This document shows positions 19,642 through 27,098 of a stretch of DNA of 64,000 nucleotides, piece by piece. The position numbers and the translations under genes were made by a program. Numbering within the stretch: the stretch's first letter is position 1; each line of letters begins with the position of its first letter. A model generated the notes under the pieces. The model did no database searches. It was not told the DNA's origin and saw nothing but the letters and a program-made list of their open reading frames with translations. Source of the DNA: Aestuariimicrobium sp. p3-SID1156 (lineage in GTDB: Bacteria > Actinomycetota > Actinomycetes > Propionibacteriales > Propionibacteriaceae); the NCBI RefSeq assembly GCF_025144225.1, contig NZ_JALXXB010000002.1, positions 434,001 through 498,000 of the forward strand, in the 5' to 3' direction.

Positions 19642-20691
19642 GTGCTGAGCATCGGTGTGGACATCGGCGGGACCAAGGTGGCTGCCGGGGTGGTCGACCC
19701 CATGGGCACGGTGATCCACAAGGTGCTCCAGCCCACGCCCTCCTACAGCCCCGAGGCCGTCGAGGACGCCATCTGCGCCGCGGTCGAGGAGTTGGGTCGC
19801 ACGGATCCTGTGGTGGCGGTGGGCATCGGAGCCGCTGGCTGGGTGGACACCAACCAGGCGATCGTGCGTTTCTCCCCGCACCTCGCGTGGCGCAATGAGC
19901 CCTTGAAGGAGCGACTCCAACAGCGGCTGCCCTACCCGGTGTTGGTGGACAACGATGCCAATGCCGCTGCCTGGGCCGAGTTCCGGTTCGGCGCCGGGCG
20001 GAATGCGCGCGTCATGGTCATGATCACCCTCGGCACCGGGATTGGCGGCGCGCTGGTGATCAACGGCAGCCTCTTCCGCGGTCGCTACGGCATGGCCGGG
20101 GAGTTCGGCCACATGCAGGTCGTACCTGAAGGTCACTGGTGCCCCTGCGGCAACCGGGGTTGTTGGGAGCAGTATGCGTCCGGCAACAGCCTCGTCCGGG
20201 ACGCCAGATCGCTGCTGTCCACCGGTTCCCCACAGGCAGCAGGCCTGCTCGACTTCGTGGGCGACCATGACATCAACGCCCTTCGGGGACCCGACATCAC
20301 TGCCGCCGCCATGGCCGGCAATGCCACCGCCATCGAACTCATCGGGGACGTCGGGACGTGGCTGGGTCGCGGCATGGCCGATCTCGCAGCAGCCCTCGAC
20401 CCGGACCTGTTCGTCGTCGGCGGGGGGGTGAGCGCTGCTGGGGAGATGCTTCGAGGGCCGGCAGAACAGGCCTTCCAGCGCACCCTCACCGGGCGTGGCT
20501 TTCGCGAGTACGCCGGCATCACCCTGGCCGCCTTCGGGAACGAAGCCGGTCTGATCGGAGCCGCCGACCTGGCCCTTCACAGCATTGAGCAGCCGCCGGG
20601 GGTGGCTCGTGGCTTCTGGCCACGCCGCCGCCGCAAGCGCATTCGTGGTGGCTTCCGCGGACTGGTGGACGCCCGCCGCAGCGTTGGCTGA
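19642..20691 (+). CDS. ROK-family glucokinase
   Basis: Phosphorylates glucose or a related sugar with ATP in the cytoplasm. The 349 residues begin with the phosphate loop VDIGGTKVAAG. Catalytic D105 is in VDNDANAAAWAE; the ROK glucose/zinc motif is GEFGHMQV with E154 and H157, then HWCPCGNRGCWEQYASG (C167, C169, C174). There is no N-terminal winged helix, so it is a kinase, not a ROK repressor. The C-terminal 25 residues are Arg-rich (WPRRRRKRIRGG). Glucose specificity is inferred from family. Confidence 0.88.
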   Translation: MLSIGVDIGGTKVAAGVVDPMGTVIHKVLQPTPSYSPEAVEDAICAAVEELGRTDPVVAVGIGAAGWVDTNQAIVRFSPHLAWRNEPLKERLQQRLPYPVLVDNDANAAAWAEFRFGAGRNARVMVMITLGTGIGGALVINGSLFRGRYGMAGEFGHMQVVPEGHWCPCGNRGCWEQYASGNSLVRDARSLLSTGSPQAAGLLDFVGDHDINALRGPDITAAAMAGNATAIELIGDVGTWLGRGMADLAAALDPDLFVVGGGVSAAGEMLRGPAEQAFQRTLTGRGFREYAGITLAAFGNEAGLIGAADLALHSIEQPPGVARGFWPRRRRKRIRGGFRGLVDARRSVG

Positions 20692-20711
20692 GCCCAGCGG
20701 CGGGGATGCCA

Positions 20712-20717
20712 TATCGT
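20712..20717 (+). promoter_or_regulatory. -10 element of the acyltransferase/two-component operon (leaderless)
   Basis: TATCGT, 6 bases before the ATG at 20724. Confidence 0.5.
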
Positions 20718-20723
20718 GAGGGC

Positions 20724-21494
20724 ATGCTGGCGTACCACCTGTTCAAGAACCTCCTGTTCGCCCCGGTCTCCCGGGTCGCCTTCCGGCCATGGATCAGGGG
20801 TCAGGAGAACATCCCGCCGACCGGTGGCGTCATTCTGGCCGCGAACCACCTCTCGTATGGCGAGACCTTCCTGCTGCCAGCGCTGATCAAGCGTCGGATG
20901 ACCTTCCCGGTGAAGGCGGAGATGTTCGAGATCCCTGGCGCCTGGGGCCGGGTGGTTGGCTGGTTCCTGACCTCGGTGGGGCAGGTGCCCATCGATCGTT
21001 CCGGGGGACGCGCGAGTGCCCAGGGCCTCGACCCGATCACCCAGGAGTTGGAGAGCGGCGGTGTGGTCGGCATCTTCCCCGAGGGCACCCGTTCTCCCAC
21101 TGGCGACATGTTCAAGGGCAAGACCGGGGTGGCCCGCATGGCGCTCGAGGCCGGGGTCCCGGTCATCCCGGTGGGCATGGTGGGTACTGAGTTCCGCAAG
21201 GGCCGTCTGGGCATCCCCCTGATGCACCACCCGGGCATCATCATCGGCGAGCCGCTGGACTTCAGCGAGTACGCCGGCCGCGAGGGTGAGCTCAAGGTGT
21301 TGCGCCACATCACCGATGTCGTGATGACCGAGGTGCAGAAGATCACCGGGCAGCGATACGTCGACGTTTACGCCACCCGCGCCAAATTCGGCGACCTGAA
21401 GGACAAGGACCTGAGCCGCTTCGTGGTGGACCATCCCGGCGCCGGGCGCCCCCTGCCGGGCCCGGCGCCCGTTCGTGACGGAGTAGCTGAATGA
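20724..21494 (+). CDS. PlsC-like 1-acylglycerol-3-phosphate acyltransferase
   Basis: Transfers a fatty acyl chain to lysophosphatidate or a related acceptor at the membrane. 256 residues. The motif I region is AANHLSYGETF: H42 is present, but the HX4D aspartate is E47. Motif III is FPEGTRSPTGDM. ATG at 20724 was chosen from the -10 box 6 bases upstream; an ATG at 20706 gives a longer form. First gene of a four-gene overlapping operon. The D-to-E change is conservative, so activity is still plausible. Confidence 0.88.
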   Translation: MLAYHLFKNLLFAPVSRVAFRPWIRGQENIPPTGGVILAANHLSYGETFLLPALIKRRMTFPVKAEMFEIPGAWGRVVGWFLTSVGQVPIDRSGGRASAQGLDPITQELESGGVVGIFPEGTRSPTGDMFKGKTGVARMALEAGVPVIPVGMVGTEFRKGRLGIPLMHHPGIIIGEPLDFSEYAGREGELKVLRHITDVVMTEVQKITGQRYVDVYATRAKFGDLKDKDLSRFVVDHPGAGRPLPGPAPVRDGVAE

Positions 21495-22414
21495 GGCCGC
21501 AGGTGAAGGCCGGGCCGACCCTCGAGAGCGGGCGGGAGACCCTGCGCAGGGCTCGCAAAGTCGCGGAGCAGGCCATCACAGGGGTCGGGAGGAGGGCTGG
21601 GCAGCTGACCGAGCGGGTCACCGAGCCCGTCCAGGACTACCGCACCAGCCTGCGGGGGGAGGGCTCCGTCGAGGGAGCCGCACGTATCCCATGGGAGGGG
21701 CCGGCGATTCTGGTTGCCAACCATCGCCACCTGCTGGACGGTCGCGTCCTGCAGGCGCACCTACCCCGGGCCTCTCGCGTCATTGACGTGAACAGGCTCG
21801 GTGAGGCCGTCCAGCAGCGCCGGGCACACGAGGAGGACCGCAGCGACGCCTGGACCCGCGCCTTCGCTGCCCTGGGACGCGGCGAGCTGGTCATCGTCTT
21901 TCCCGAGGGAGCACCGTCCCCGGACCCGGCGGTGCACAAGGGACACACCGCGCTGGGATGGCTGGTGCTCGCCGCCCAGCGCATCGGCACCGTCCCGGTG
22001 GTCCCGATCTCGCTGGACAGCCGTCAGGGGCGCATCGTGGTCGGCCAGCCGGTGGACTTCAGCCGCCACGCCGACCTGGTGCCCGATCGCACCCTGGCGC
22101 GCGGGGTGGTCGACGAGGTGATGGATGAGTTGACCCGCGTCGTGGGCACCCACTACGTCGACACCCTCACCACCACCGCACGCGCCAGCCTGCGGAGCGC
22201 CGGGGCCACACGGCGTGATGGCAGGCGACTGGACGCGCTGGCCCGCAGGGACGCCGAACGTCGCGCTGAGGTGAAACGCCGGGTCGAGGCCCAGCTGGAG
22301 CGCGCCGACATGGCCGAACGCGCCAGACGCGCGTCCGAGGCCGCGCGGGCACAAGCTCTGGCAGCAGCAGAGCGTGATCGGCTTCGCGGCTCGGCAGAGC
22401 CCGGCGGGCAATGA
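21491..22414 (+). CDS. Second PlsC-like acyltransferase with helical extensions
   Basis: 307 residues. An N-terminal basic helix (about 15-55) precedes the acyltransferase core: VANHRHLLDGRV with intact HX4D (H78, D83) and FPEGAPSPDPAV for motif III, where the usual Thr-Arg after EG is absent. From about residue 225 a charged helical tail (RRDGRRLDALARRDAERR and similar) suggests a coiled coil. Specificity unknown. It overlaps the first acyltransferase gene and the kinase gene by ATGA on both sides, so lipid-modifying and signalling proteins are made together. Confidence 0.8.
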   Translation: MRPQVKAGPTLESGRETLRRARKVAEQAITGVGRRAGQLTERVTEPVQDYRTSLRGEGSVEGAARIPWEGPAILVANHRHLLDGRVLQAHLPRASRVIDVNRLGEAVQQRRAHEEDRSDAWTRAFAALGRGELVIVFPEGAPSPDPAVHKGHTALGWLVLAAQRIGTVPVVPISLDSRQGRIVVGQPVDFSRHADLVPDRTLARGVVDEVMDELTRVVGTHYVDTLTTTARASLRSAGATRRDGRRLDALARRDAERRAEVKRRVEAQLERADMAERARRASEAARAQALAAAERDRLRGSAEPGGQ

Positions 22415-23607
22415 GCGTGCCGCTGTCGACCGCACCGCTGCTGCGGTCCACCCACCGCGTCCTGGCCTGGCTTCGGTTGGCCCTGGCCGTGCAGACGATC
22501 GCCTTCAACATGGTGCGTGTGAACCAGGTCAGCCACCCTGTCGTCCTGATGACGCTGTCCGCGCTCACCCTGTTCTGGACGCTGGTGATGGCGCAGTGGA
22601 ACCGCTTTCCACCGCGGTACCGCAAGCCGCTGGTGGTCATCGACGTGGTCGCCTGCCTGGTCGCGGTCCTGTGCAGCCGCTGGATCCTGGGACCCAATGC
22701 CAACCACGAACACGGCTTCGTTCCCTCCATGGTCTACTGGTACGTCGGCGCCTGCCTGGCCTGCGCCGTCAGCTGGGGCTCCTGGGTGGGCCTGGTCGTG
22801 GCGGCCATCTTCGGGGCGGCGAGCCTGCAGCAGGCCGGCACCATCCATGACCTGCGGGTCTGGACCACCAGCTTCGGCATCTGCCTGGCTGCCTGGGGAG
22901 CCGGCCAGATGGTCGACCAGTTGCGCCGGGCACTGAGCGAGCGGGATCGCAGCCTGGCGGCGTCCATCACCTTGGGCGAACGCGACAGGATGAACCGCAT
23001 CGTGCACGACGGCGCCCTGCAGGTCCTCTCGCTCGTCGAGCGCGAGGGACGCAGCCTGGGCCCGCGCGGGGAACGTCTGGCGCAGCTTGCACGCCAGCAG
23101 GAGATCCAGCTGCGCAGTGTCCTGCAGGACCGCGCCGTGGAGGAACTGGCTGCCGAGGAGGGCCCCAGCGAGGTGGATGTCGCGGCGACGCTGGATGCCA
23201 TGAGTTCGGACCGGGTGACGGTCTCGGTCATGGCCGGCGCAGTGCTGCTGCCCCCAGAAGTGGCCCGCGAACTGCAGGCGGCAGTGGCCCAGGCGCTACT
23301 CAACACCGAACTCCACGGCGGGCCCGAGAGCGAGTCCTGGATCCTGTTGGAGGAGGACACCGGCCAGCTGATCATCTCGGTGAGGGACAATGGCGTCGGC
23401 ATGACCTCCGAGCAGGTCCAGGCGGCAGCCGATGCTGGACGCCTCGGTATTCGCCAGTCCATCATCGGACGCATGGAAGACCTGGGCGGGACCGCGGAGA
23501 TGTCCTCCGCGCCGGGGCGTGGCGTGGAATGGGAGCTGAAACTGCCGATCGGTGTCGGTGAGGCGGGGCACCCCGCCGAGGAGAGGACGTGGAATGAGCG
23601 GGTCTGA
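22411..23607 (+). CDS. Membrane sensor histidine kinase (MacS/DUF5931-like)
   Basis: 398 residues: about five membrane helices (20-165), a linker, then a histidine-kinase-3 type dimerisation helix with H199 in RIVHDGALQVLSLVE and an ATPase domain ending in DNGVGM and the GRLGIRQSIIGRMEDLGG lid. The N-terminal sensor lacks a large extracellular domain, so it probably senses the membrane itself. The MacS assignment rests on topology and the HDGALQVL box. It overlaps its regulator gene by 14 bases; a lipid-linked signal is suggested by the operon. Confidence 0.87.
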   Translation: MSVPLSTAPLLRSTHRVLAWLRLALAVQTIAFNMVRVNQVSHPVVLMTLSALTLFWTLVMAQWNRFPPRYRKPLVVIDVVACLVAVLCSRWILGPNANHEHGFVPSMVYWYVGACLACAVSWGSWVGLVVAAIFGAASLQQAGTIHDLRVWTTSFGICLAAWGAGQMVDQLRRALSERDRSLAASITLGERDRMNRIVHDGALQVLSLVEREGRSLGPRGERLAQLARQQEIQLRSVLQDRAVEELAAEEGPSEVDVAATLDAMSSDRVTVSVMAGAVLLPPEVARELQAAVAQALLNTELHGGPESESWILLEEDTGQLIISVRDNGVGMTSEQVQAAADAGRLGIRQSIIGRMEDLGGTAEMSSAPGRGVEWELKLPIGVGEAGHPAEERTWNERV

Positions 23608-24253
23608 GCACAAGCGCGTGATGCTCGTCGACGACCACCCGATGTGGATTGATGCCCTGGGTGACGACCTGGAGTCCGAGGGCTTCGACATCGTCGCGGT
23701 GGCCCACAATGGCGAGGAGTGCCTGCGCCGGGCCCGCGCCACGCGCCCTGACGTCATCGTGATGGACCTGCAGATCCCCGCCCCGGATGGCGCCACCTGT
23801 ACCGAGATCCTGCTCAATGAGCTCCCCGGGACCCGCGTCCTGGTGGTCTCCGCCTCCGGCGAGCGCGAGGACGTGCTTCGCGCCGTGAAGGCCGGTGCCC
23901 TGGGCTACCTGGTGAAGTCAGCTCCCAAGGCTGAGCTGGTCGACGGCGTCCTGCGAACCGCCCGTGGCGACGCCGTCTTCACCCCCGGACTAGCCGGGCT
24001 GGTCCTGGGGGAGTTCCGGCGCATGGTCAACACCGCCCAGCAGCGCAATGAGCAGGGTCCGGTCCTCACCCCGCGCGAGGTTGACGTGCTCCGCCGGGTG
24101 GCCAAGGGGATGGCCTACCGGGAGATCGCCGAGGAGCTCGTGGTGAGCCACCGCACCGTGCAGAACCATGTGCAGAACGTGCTCCGCAAGCTCCAGCTGC
24201 ACAATCGCGTGGAGCTGACCCTCTACGCGATCGAGCAGGGCTTCGACACCTGA
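23594..24253 (+). CDS. LuxR/NarL-type response regulator
   Basis: 219 residues. Receiver domain with acidic pair in MLVDDHPMW, phospho-acceptor D58 in VIVMDLQIP and Lys in GYLVKSAPK; C-terminal LuxR helix-turn-helix with LTPREVDVLRRVAKGMAYREIA and SHRTVQNHVQNVLRKL. It pairs with the overlapping kinase gene. ATG at 23594 follows AGGACGTGG; a longer frame lacks support. Targets unknown, but autoregulation of the acyltransferase operon is possible. Confidence 0.93.
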   Translation: MSGSEHKRVMLVDDHPMWIDALGDDLESEGFDIVAVAHNGEECLRRARATRPDVIVMDLQIPAPDGATCTEILLNELPGTRVLVVSASGEREDVLRAVKAGALGYLVKSAPKAELVDGVLRTARGDAVFTPGLAGLVLGEFRRMVNTAQQRNEQGPVLTPREVDVLRRVAKGMAYREIAEELVVSHRTVQNHVQNVLRKLQLHNRVELTLYAIEQGFDT

Positions 24254-24306
24254 TCCCGGCCGCCCGGCGATCGGGCTCGCTGGGGGTGTCCCATGGCGGT
24301 GGACAG

Positions 24307-24320
24307 GTGACCCAGGTCAC
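24307..24320. promoter_or_regulatory. 14-bp palindrome upstream of aroG, candidate operator
   Basis: GTGACC-CA-GGTCAC: perfect 6-bp arms around CA. It overlaps the position expected for the -35 box of aroG (about 24311-24316), as a repressor site would. Confidence 0.45.
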
Positions 24321-24333
24321 TGGGCCAGGTGGC

Positions 24334-24339
24334 TAGAGT
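24334..24339 (+). promoter_or_regulatory. -10 element of aroG (leaderless)
   Basis: TAGAGT, 7 bases before the ATG at 24347. This decides the start against the GTG at 24329, which lies upstream of the box. Confidence 0.55.
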
Positions 24340-24346
24340 GGCGACC

Positions 24347-25732
24347 ATGACTTCGGCCATTCCGCCCCTCGACGAACTCCGCAGCCTCCCCCAGGTCCAG
24401 CAGCCGACCTATCTGGACGCCGCCGAGCGCGACGGTGTCGTGGAACGCCTTCGCCAGCTACCCCCCCTGGTGTTCGCAGGGGAATGCGACGACCTGCGCG
24501 ACAAGCTGGCCGCCGTCGCCCAGGGCCAGGGCTTCCTGCTCCAGGGGGGCGACTGCGCGGAGACCTTTGCCTCGGTGCAGGCCGACAACATCAAGGGCAA
24601 GCTGCGCGTCCTGCTGTCGATGGCCGTGGTGATGACCTACGCCGCCCAGGTGCCGGTGGTCAAGGTCGGCCGCATCGCCGGTCAGTACGCCAAGCCTCGC
24701 TCGAAGGACACCGAAACGCGTGGCGGGGTGACCCTGCCGAGCTTCCGCGGGGACGCGGTGAACGGTTTCGAATTCACCGAGGAGGCCCGCCGCCACGACC
24801 CCGAACGCCTGATCAAGGTCTACAACGCCTCGGCCGCCACCCTGAACCTGGTCCGGGCCTTCGTCAAGGGCGGTTTCGCCGACCTGCGCGGCATCCACGC
24901 CTGGAATGCCGACTTCGTCGCGAACTCCCAGGTGGAGGCCAAATACGAGGAGCTGGCTGCCGAGATCGACCGTGCGCTGGCCTTCATGGTGGCCTGCGGG
25001 GTTGACGACCGCTCCATGAGCGAGATCGACTTCTACGCCAGCCACGAGGCGCTGCTGATGGAGTACGAGCATGCGCTGACCCGTATCGACTCGCGTACCA
25101 ACGAGCCGTACAACACCTCAGGACACATGGTCTGGATCGGGGAGCGCACCCGCCAGCTCGACGGTGCCCACGTGGCCTTGATGCGCGCGATCCGCAACCC
25201 GATCGGCATCAAGCTCGGACCCACGACCGCCCCTGAGGACGCCGTCGCCCTGGCCGAGGCGCTGGACCCCGACTTCGAGCCCGGACGCCTCACCTTCATC
25301 ATCCGAATGGGTGCCAAGAACGTCCGCGAGAAGCTACCGCCGGTGATCCAGGCCGTCGAGGCCACCGGACGCAAGGTGGTGTGGTCCTGCGACCCCATGC
25401 ACGGCAACACCTTCGAGGCGGCCAACGGCTACAAGACTCGCTCGTTCACTGATGTCTGTGACGAGGTCAACGGGTTCTTCGAGGTGCATCGTCAGCTGGG
25501 CACCTGGCCCGGTGGCGTCCACATCGAACTCACCGGTGACGACGTCACCGAGTGTGTCGGCGGTGTGGACGAACTCCGCGAGGAGGACCTGGCCACGCGC
25601 TACGAAACCGCCTGCGACCCGCGCCTGAACCGCAACCAGTCCCTGGAGCTGGCCTTCATGGTGGCCGACAGGCTGCGCGAGGGCGCCCTTCGGGTGAACC
25701 CGGTGCAGGAGTTCACCGCGCGCGACCTCTGA
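24347..25732 (+). CDS. aroG: Class II 3-deoxy-7-phosphoheptulonate (DAHP) synthase
   Basis: First step of the shikimate pathway: phosphoenolpyruvate plus erythrose 4-phosphate gives DAHP. 461 residues, the plant/actinobacterial class II type. Conserved segments include LLQGGDCAETF with metal ligand C70, PRSKDTETRGGVTLPSFRGD, WIGERTRQLDGAHV and WSCDPMHGNTF, where His and Asp also bind Mn. In mycobacteria this enzyme is inhibited by aromatic amino acids and activates chorismate mutase. No other aro gene is adjacent. Confidence 0.96.
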   Translation: MTSAIPPLDELRSLPQVQQPTYLDAAERDGVVERLRQLPPLVFAGECDDLRDKLAAVAQGQGFLLQGGDCAETFASVQADNIKGKLRVLLSMAVVMTYAAQVPVVKVGRIAGQYAKPRSKDTETRGGVTLPSFRGDAVNGFEFTEEARRHDPERLIKVYNASAATLNLVRAFVKGGFADLRGIHAWNADFVANSQVEAKYEELAAEIDRALAFMVACGVDDRSMSEIDFYASHEALLMEYEHALTRIDSRTNEPYNTSGHMVWIGERTRQLDGAHVALMRAIRNPIGIKLGPTTAPEDAVALAEALDPDFEPGRLTFIIRMGAKNVREKLPPVIQAVEATGRKVVWSCDPMHGNTFEAANGYKTRSFTDVCDEVNGFFEVHRQLGTWPGGVHIELTGDDVTECVGGVDELREEDLATRYETACDPRLNRNQSLELAFMVADRLREGALRVNPVQEFTARDL

Positions 25733-25747
25733 GGGCGGCCCGGACCC

Positions 25748-25753
25748 TAGGGT
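25748..25753 (+). promoter_or_regulatory. -10 element of the metallo-hydrolase gene (leaderless)
   Basis: TAGGGT, 7 bases before the ATG at 25761; it overlaps an upstream in-frame GTG (25752), which argues against that start. Confidence 0.5.
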
Positions 25754-25760
25754 GGGTGAC

Positions 25761-26399
25761 ATGGAGTTCACCCACCTAGGTCATTCCGCCGTGCTCGTCG
25801 AGGTTGCCGACACCCGAGTCCTGTTCGACCCGGGAAACTTCAGCGACGGTTGGCACCACCTGACCGGGCTGGATGCCATCGTCGTCACCCATCAGCACCC
25901 CGACCACTTCGACCCCGAGTTCGCCCCCGCGTTGATCGCCGCGAACCCGCAGGCGGTGCTGCTGGTCGAGCCCTCGGTCCATGAGAAGACCCATCGCGGC
26001 GAGCCCTTCGCTGCCGACGATTCCCGCACCGTCAAGAACCTGACGCTGACTGCGGTGGGCGGCCAGCATGCCGTGATCCACGCCGACATCCCCCGCATCG
26101 GCAACGTCGGGGTCATCCTTGAAGCTGAGGGCACCCGCTTCTTCCACCCGGGTGACGCACTGGACGCGGTGCCCAGCGACATCGACGTCCTCGCGGCCCC
26201 CGCCATGGGGCCCTGGGCTGCGATGAAGGAGGTCATCGACTTCATCCGCGCGGTCGATGCGCAGGCCGGCTTCCTGATCCACGAGGGGTTGCTCAATGAC
26301 CGCGGCTGGACGCTGAGCTTTGACCGGTTCAGCGAGATGACCTCCACCCGCTTCCATGACCTTCGCGATGGGGAGCCGACGGAGCTGCCCCGGCGCTGA
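25761..26399 (+). CDS. Metallo-beta-lactamase-fold metal-dependent hydrolase (UlaG/YtnP-like)
   Basis: 212 residues with the fold of the UlaG-like branch: MEFTHLGHSAVLVEV at the N-terminus, then the metal motif VVTHQHPDHFDPE (HxHxDH with Q in second place: H-Q-H-P-D-H), GGQHAVIH, and later FFHPGDALDA and FLIHEGLLNDRGW supplying His/Asp ligands. The substrate is unknown; a phosphodiester or lactone is usual for the family. Its stop is built into a hairpin. Confidence 0.85.
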   Translation: MEFTHLGHSAVLVEVADTRVLFDPGNFSDGWHHLTGLDAIVVTHQHPDHFDPEFAPALIAANPQAVLLVEPSVHEKTHRGEPFAADDSRTVKNLTLTAVGGQHAVIHADIPRIGNVGVILEAEGTRFFHPGDALDAVPSDIDVLAAPAMGPWAAMKEVIDFIRAVDAQAGFLIHEGLLNDRGWTLSFDRFSEMTSTRFHDLRDGEPTELPRR

Positions 26400-26425
26400 C
26401 CCCGGCTTCTCTCGGCTCCGGGGTC
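26398..26425 (+). terminator. Possible terminator hairpin after the metallo-hydrolase gene
   Basis: GACCCCGG (26398-26405) pairs with CCGGGGTC (26418-26425) around a 12-base loop. It begins inside the stop codon and has no T-run. Confidence 0.4.
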
Positions 26426-26477
26426 GGGGATGTCCCGGCGCAGTCCGCCGGCTGGTTCCGCCGGGAAAGGAGGCCGC

Positions 26478-27098
26478 ATGGTGCCGAAGGGGACCGTTGT
26501 GCAAGACGGGCTGTCGCGCTGCCCCTGGGCGTCCGAGGGGGGTGAACGTGATCGCGACTACCACGACACCGAATGGGGTCGCCCGGTCACCGACGAGCAC
26601 GGCCTGTTCGAACGCATCAGCCTCGAGGCCTTCCAGGCCGGGCTCAGCTGGTCGATCATCCTGCGCAAACGGGACGCCTTCCGGCGAGCCTTCGCGGACT
26701 TCGATCCCGACCTCGTCTCCCGCTTCGGTCCAGACGACGTCGAGCGCTTGCTGAATGATGCGGGCATCGTGCGGAACCGCCGCAAGATCGAGGCGACCAT
26801 CACCAACGCCCGCGCGGTGGTGGGGCTGCGCAACGGCCCCGGGCTGGTGGACCTGGTCTGGTCCCACCGGCCGCCGTGGCGCCCCGCGCCGCAGGGGGCC
26901 AAGGACGTGCCCGCCACCACACCGGAGAGTGTCGCCCTGTCGAAGGCGCTGAAGCAGGCGGCGATGGTCTTCGTGGGCCCGACCACCTGTTACGCGATGA
27001 TGCAGGCGATCGGCCTGGTGAATGACCACCTGGCGAGCTGTGATTTTCGGGCCAGCTGTGACCTGGCTGCGCGCCGCGACAGCCTCGAGATCAGCTGA
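26478..27098 (+). CDS. tag: DNA-3-methyladenine glycosylase I
   Basis: Excises 3-methyladenine from DNA (base excision repair). 206 residues: SRCPWA with a zinc-ligand Cys, YHDTEWGRPV, the catalytic region ERISLEAFQAGLSWSIIL and a C-terminal FVGPTTCYAMMQAIG with DHLASCDFR. ATG at 26478 follows the strongest ribosome site in the window (AAAGGAGG at 26466-26473, spacing 4), which decides the start. It overlaps the convergent kinase gene by 8 bases. Confidence 0.94.
   Translation: MVPKGTVVQDGLSRCPWASEGGERDRDYHDTEWGRPVTDEHGLFERISLEAFQAGLSWSIILRKRDAFRRAFADFDPDLVSRFGPDDVERLLNDAGIVRNRRKIEATITNARAVVGLRNGPGLVDLVWSHRPPWRPAPQGAKDVPATTPESVALSKALKQAAMVFVGPTTCYAMMQAIGLVNDHLASCDFRASCDLAARRDSLEIS

Noticed and set aside
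26607..26622. TTCGAAC inside tag as a second LexA box
   Set aside because: Only one half-site; the other arm does not match and it is within coding sequence.
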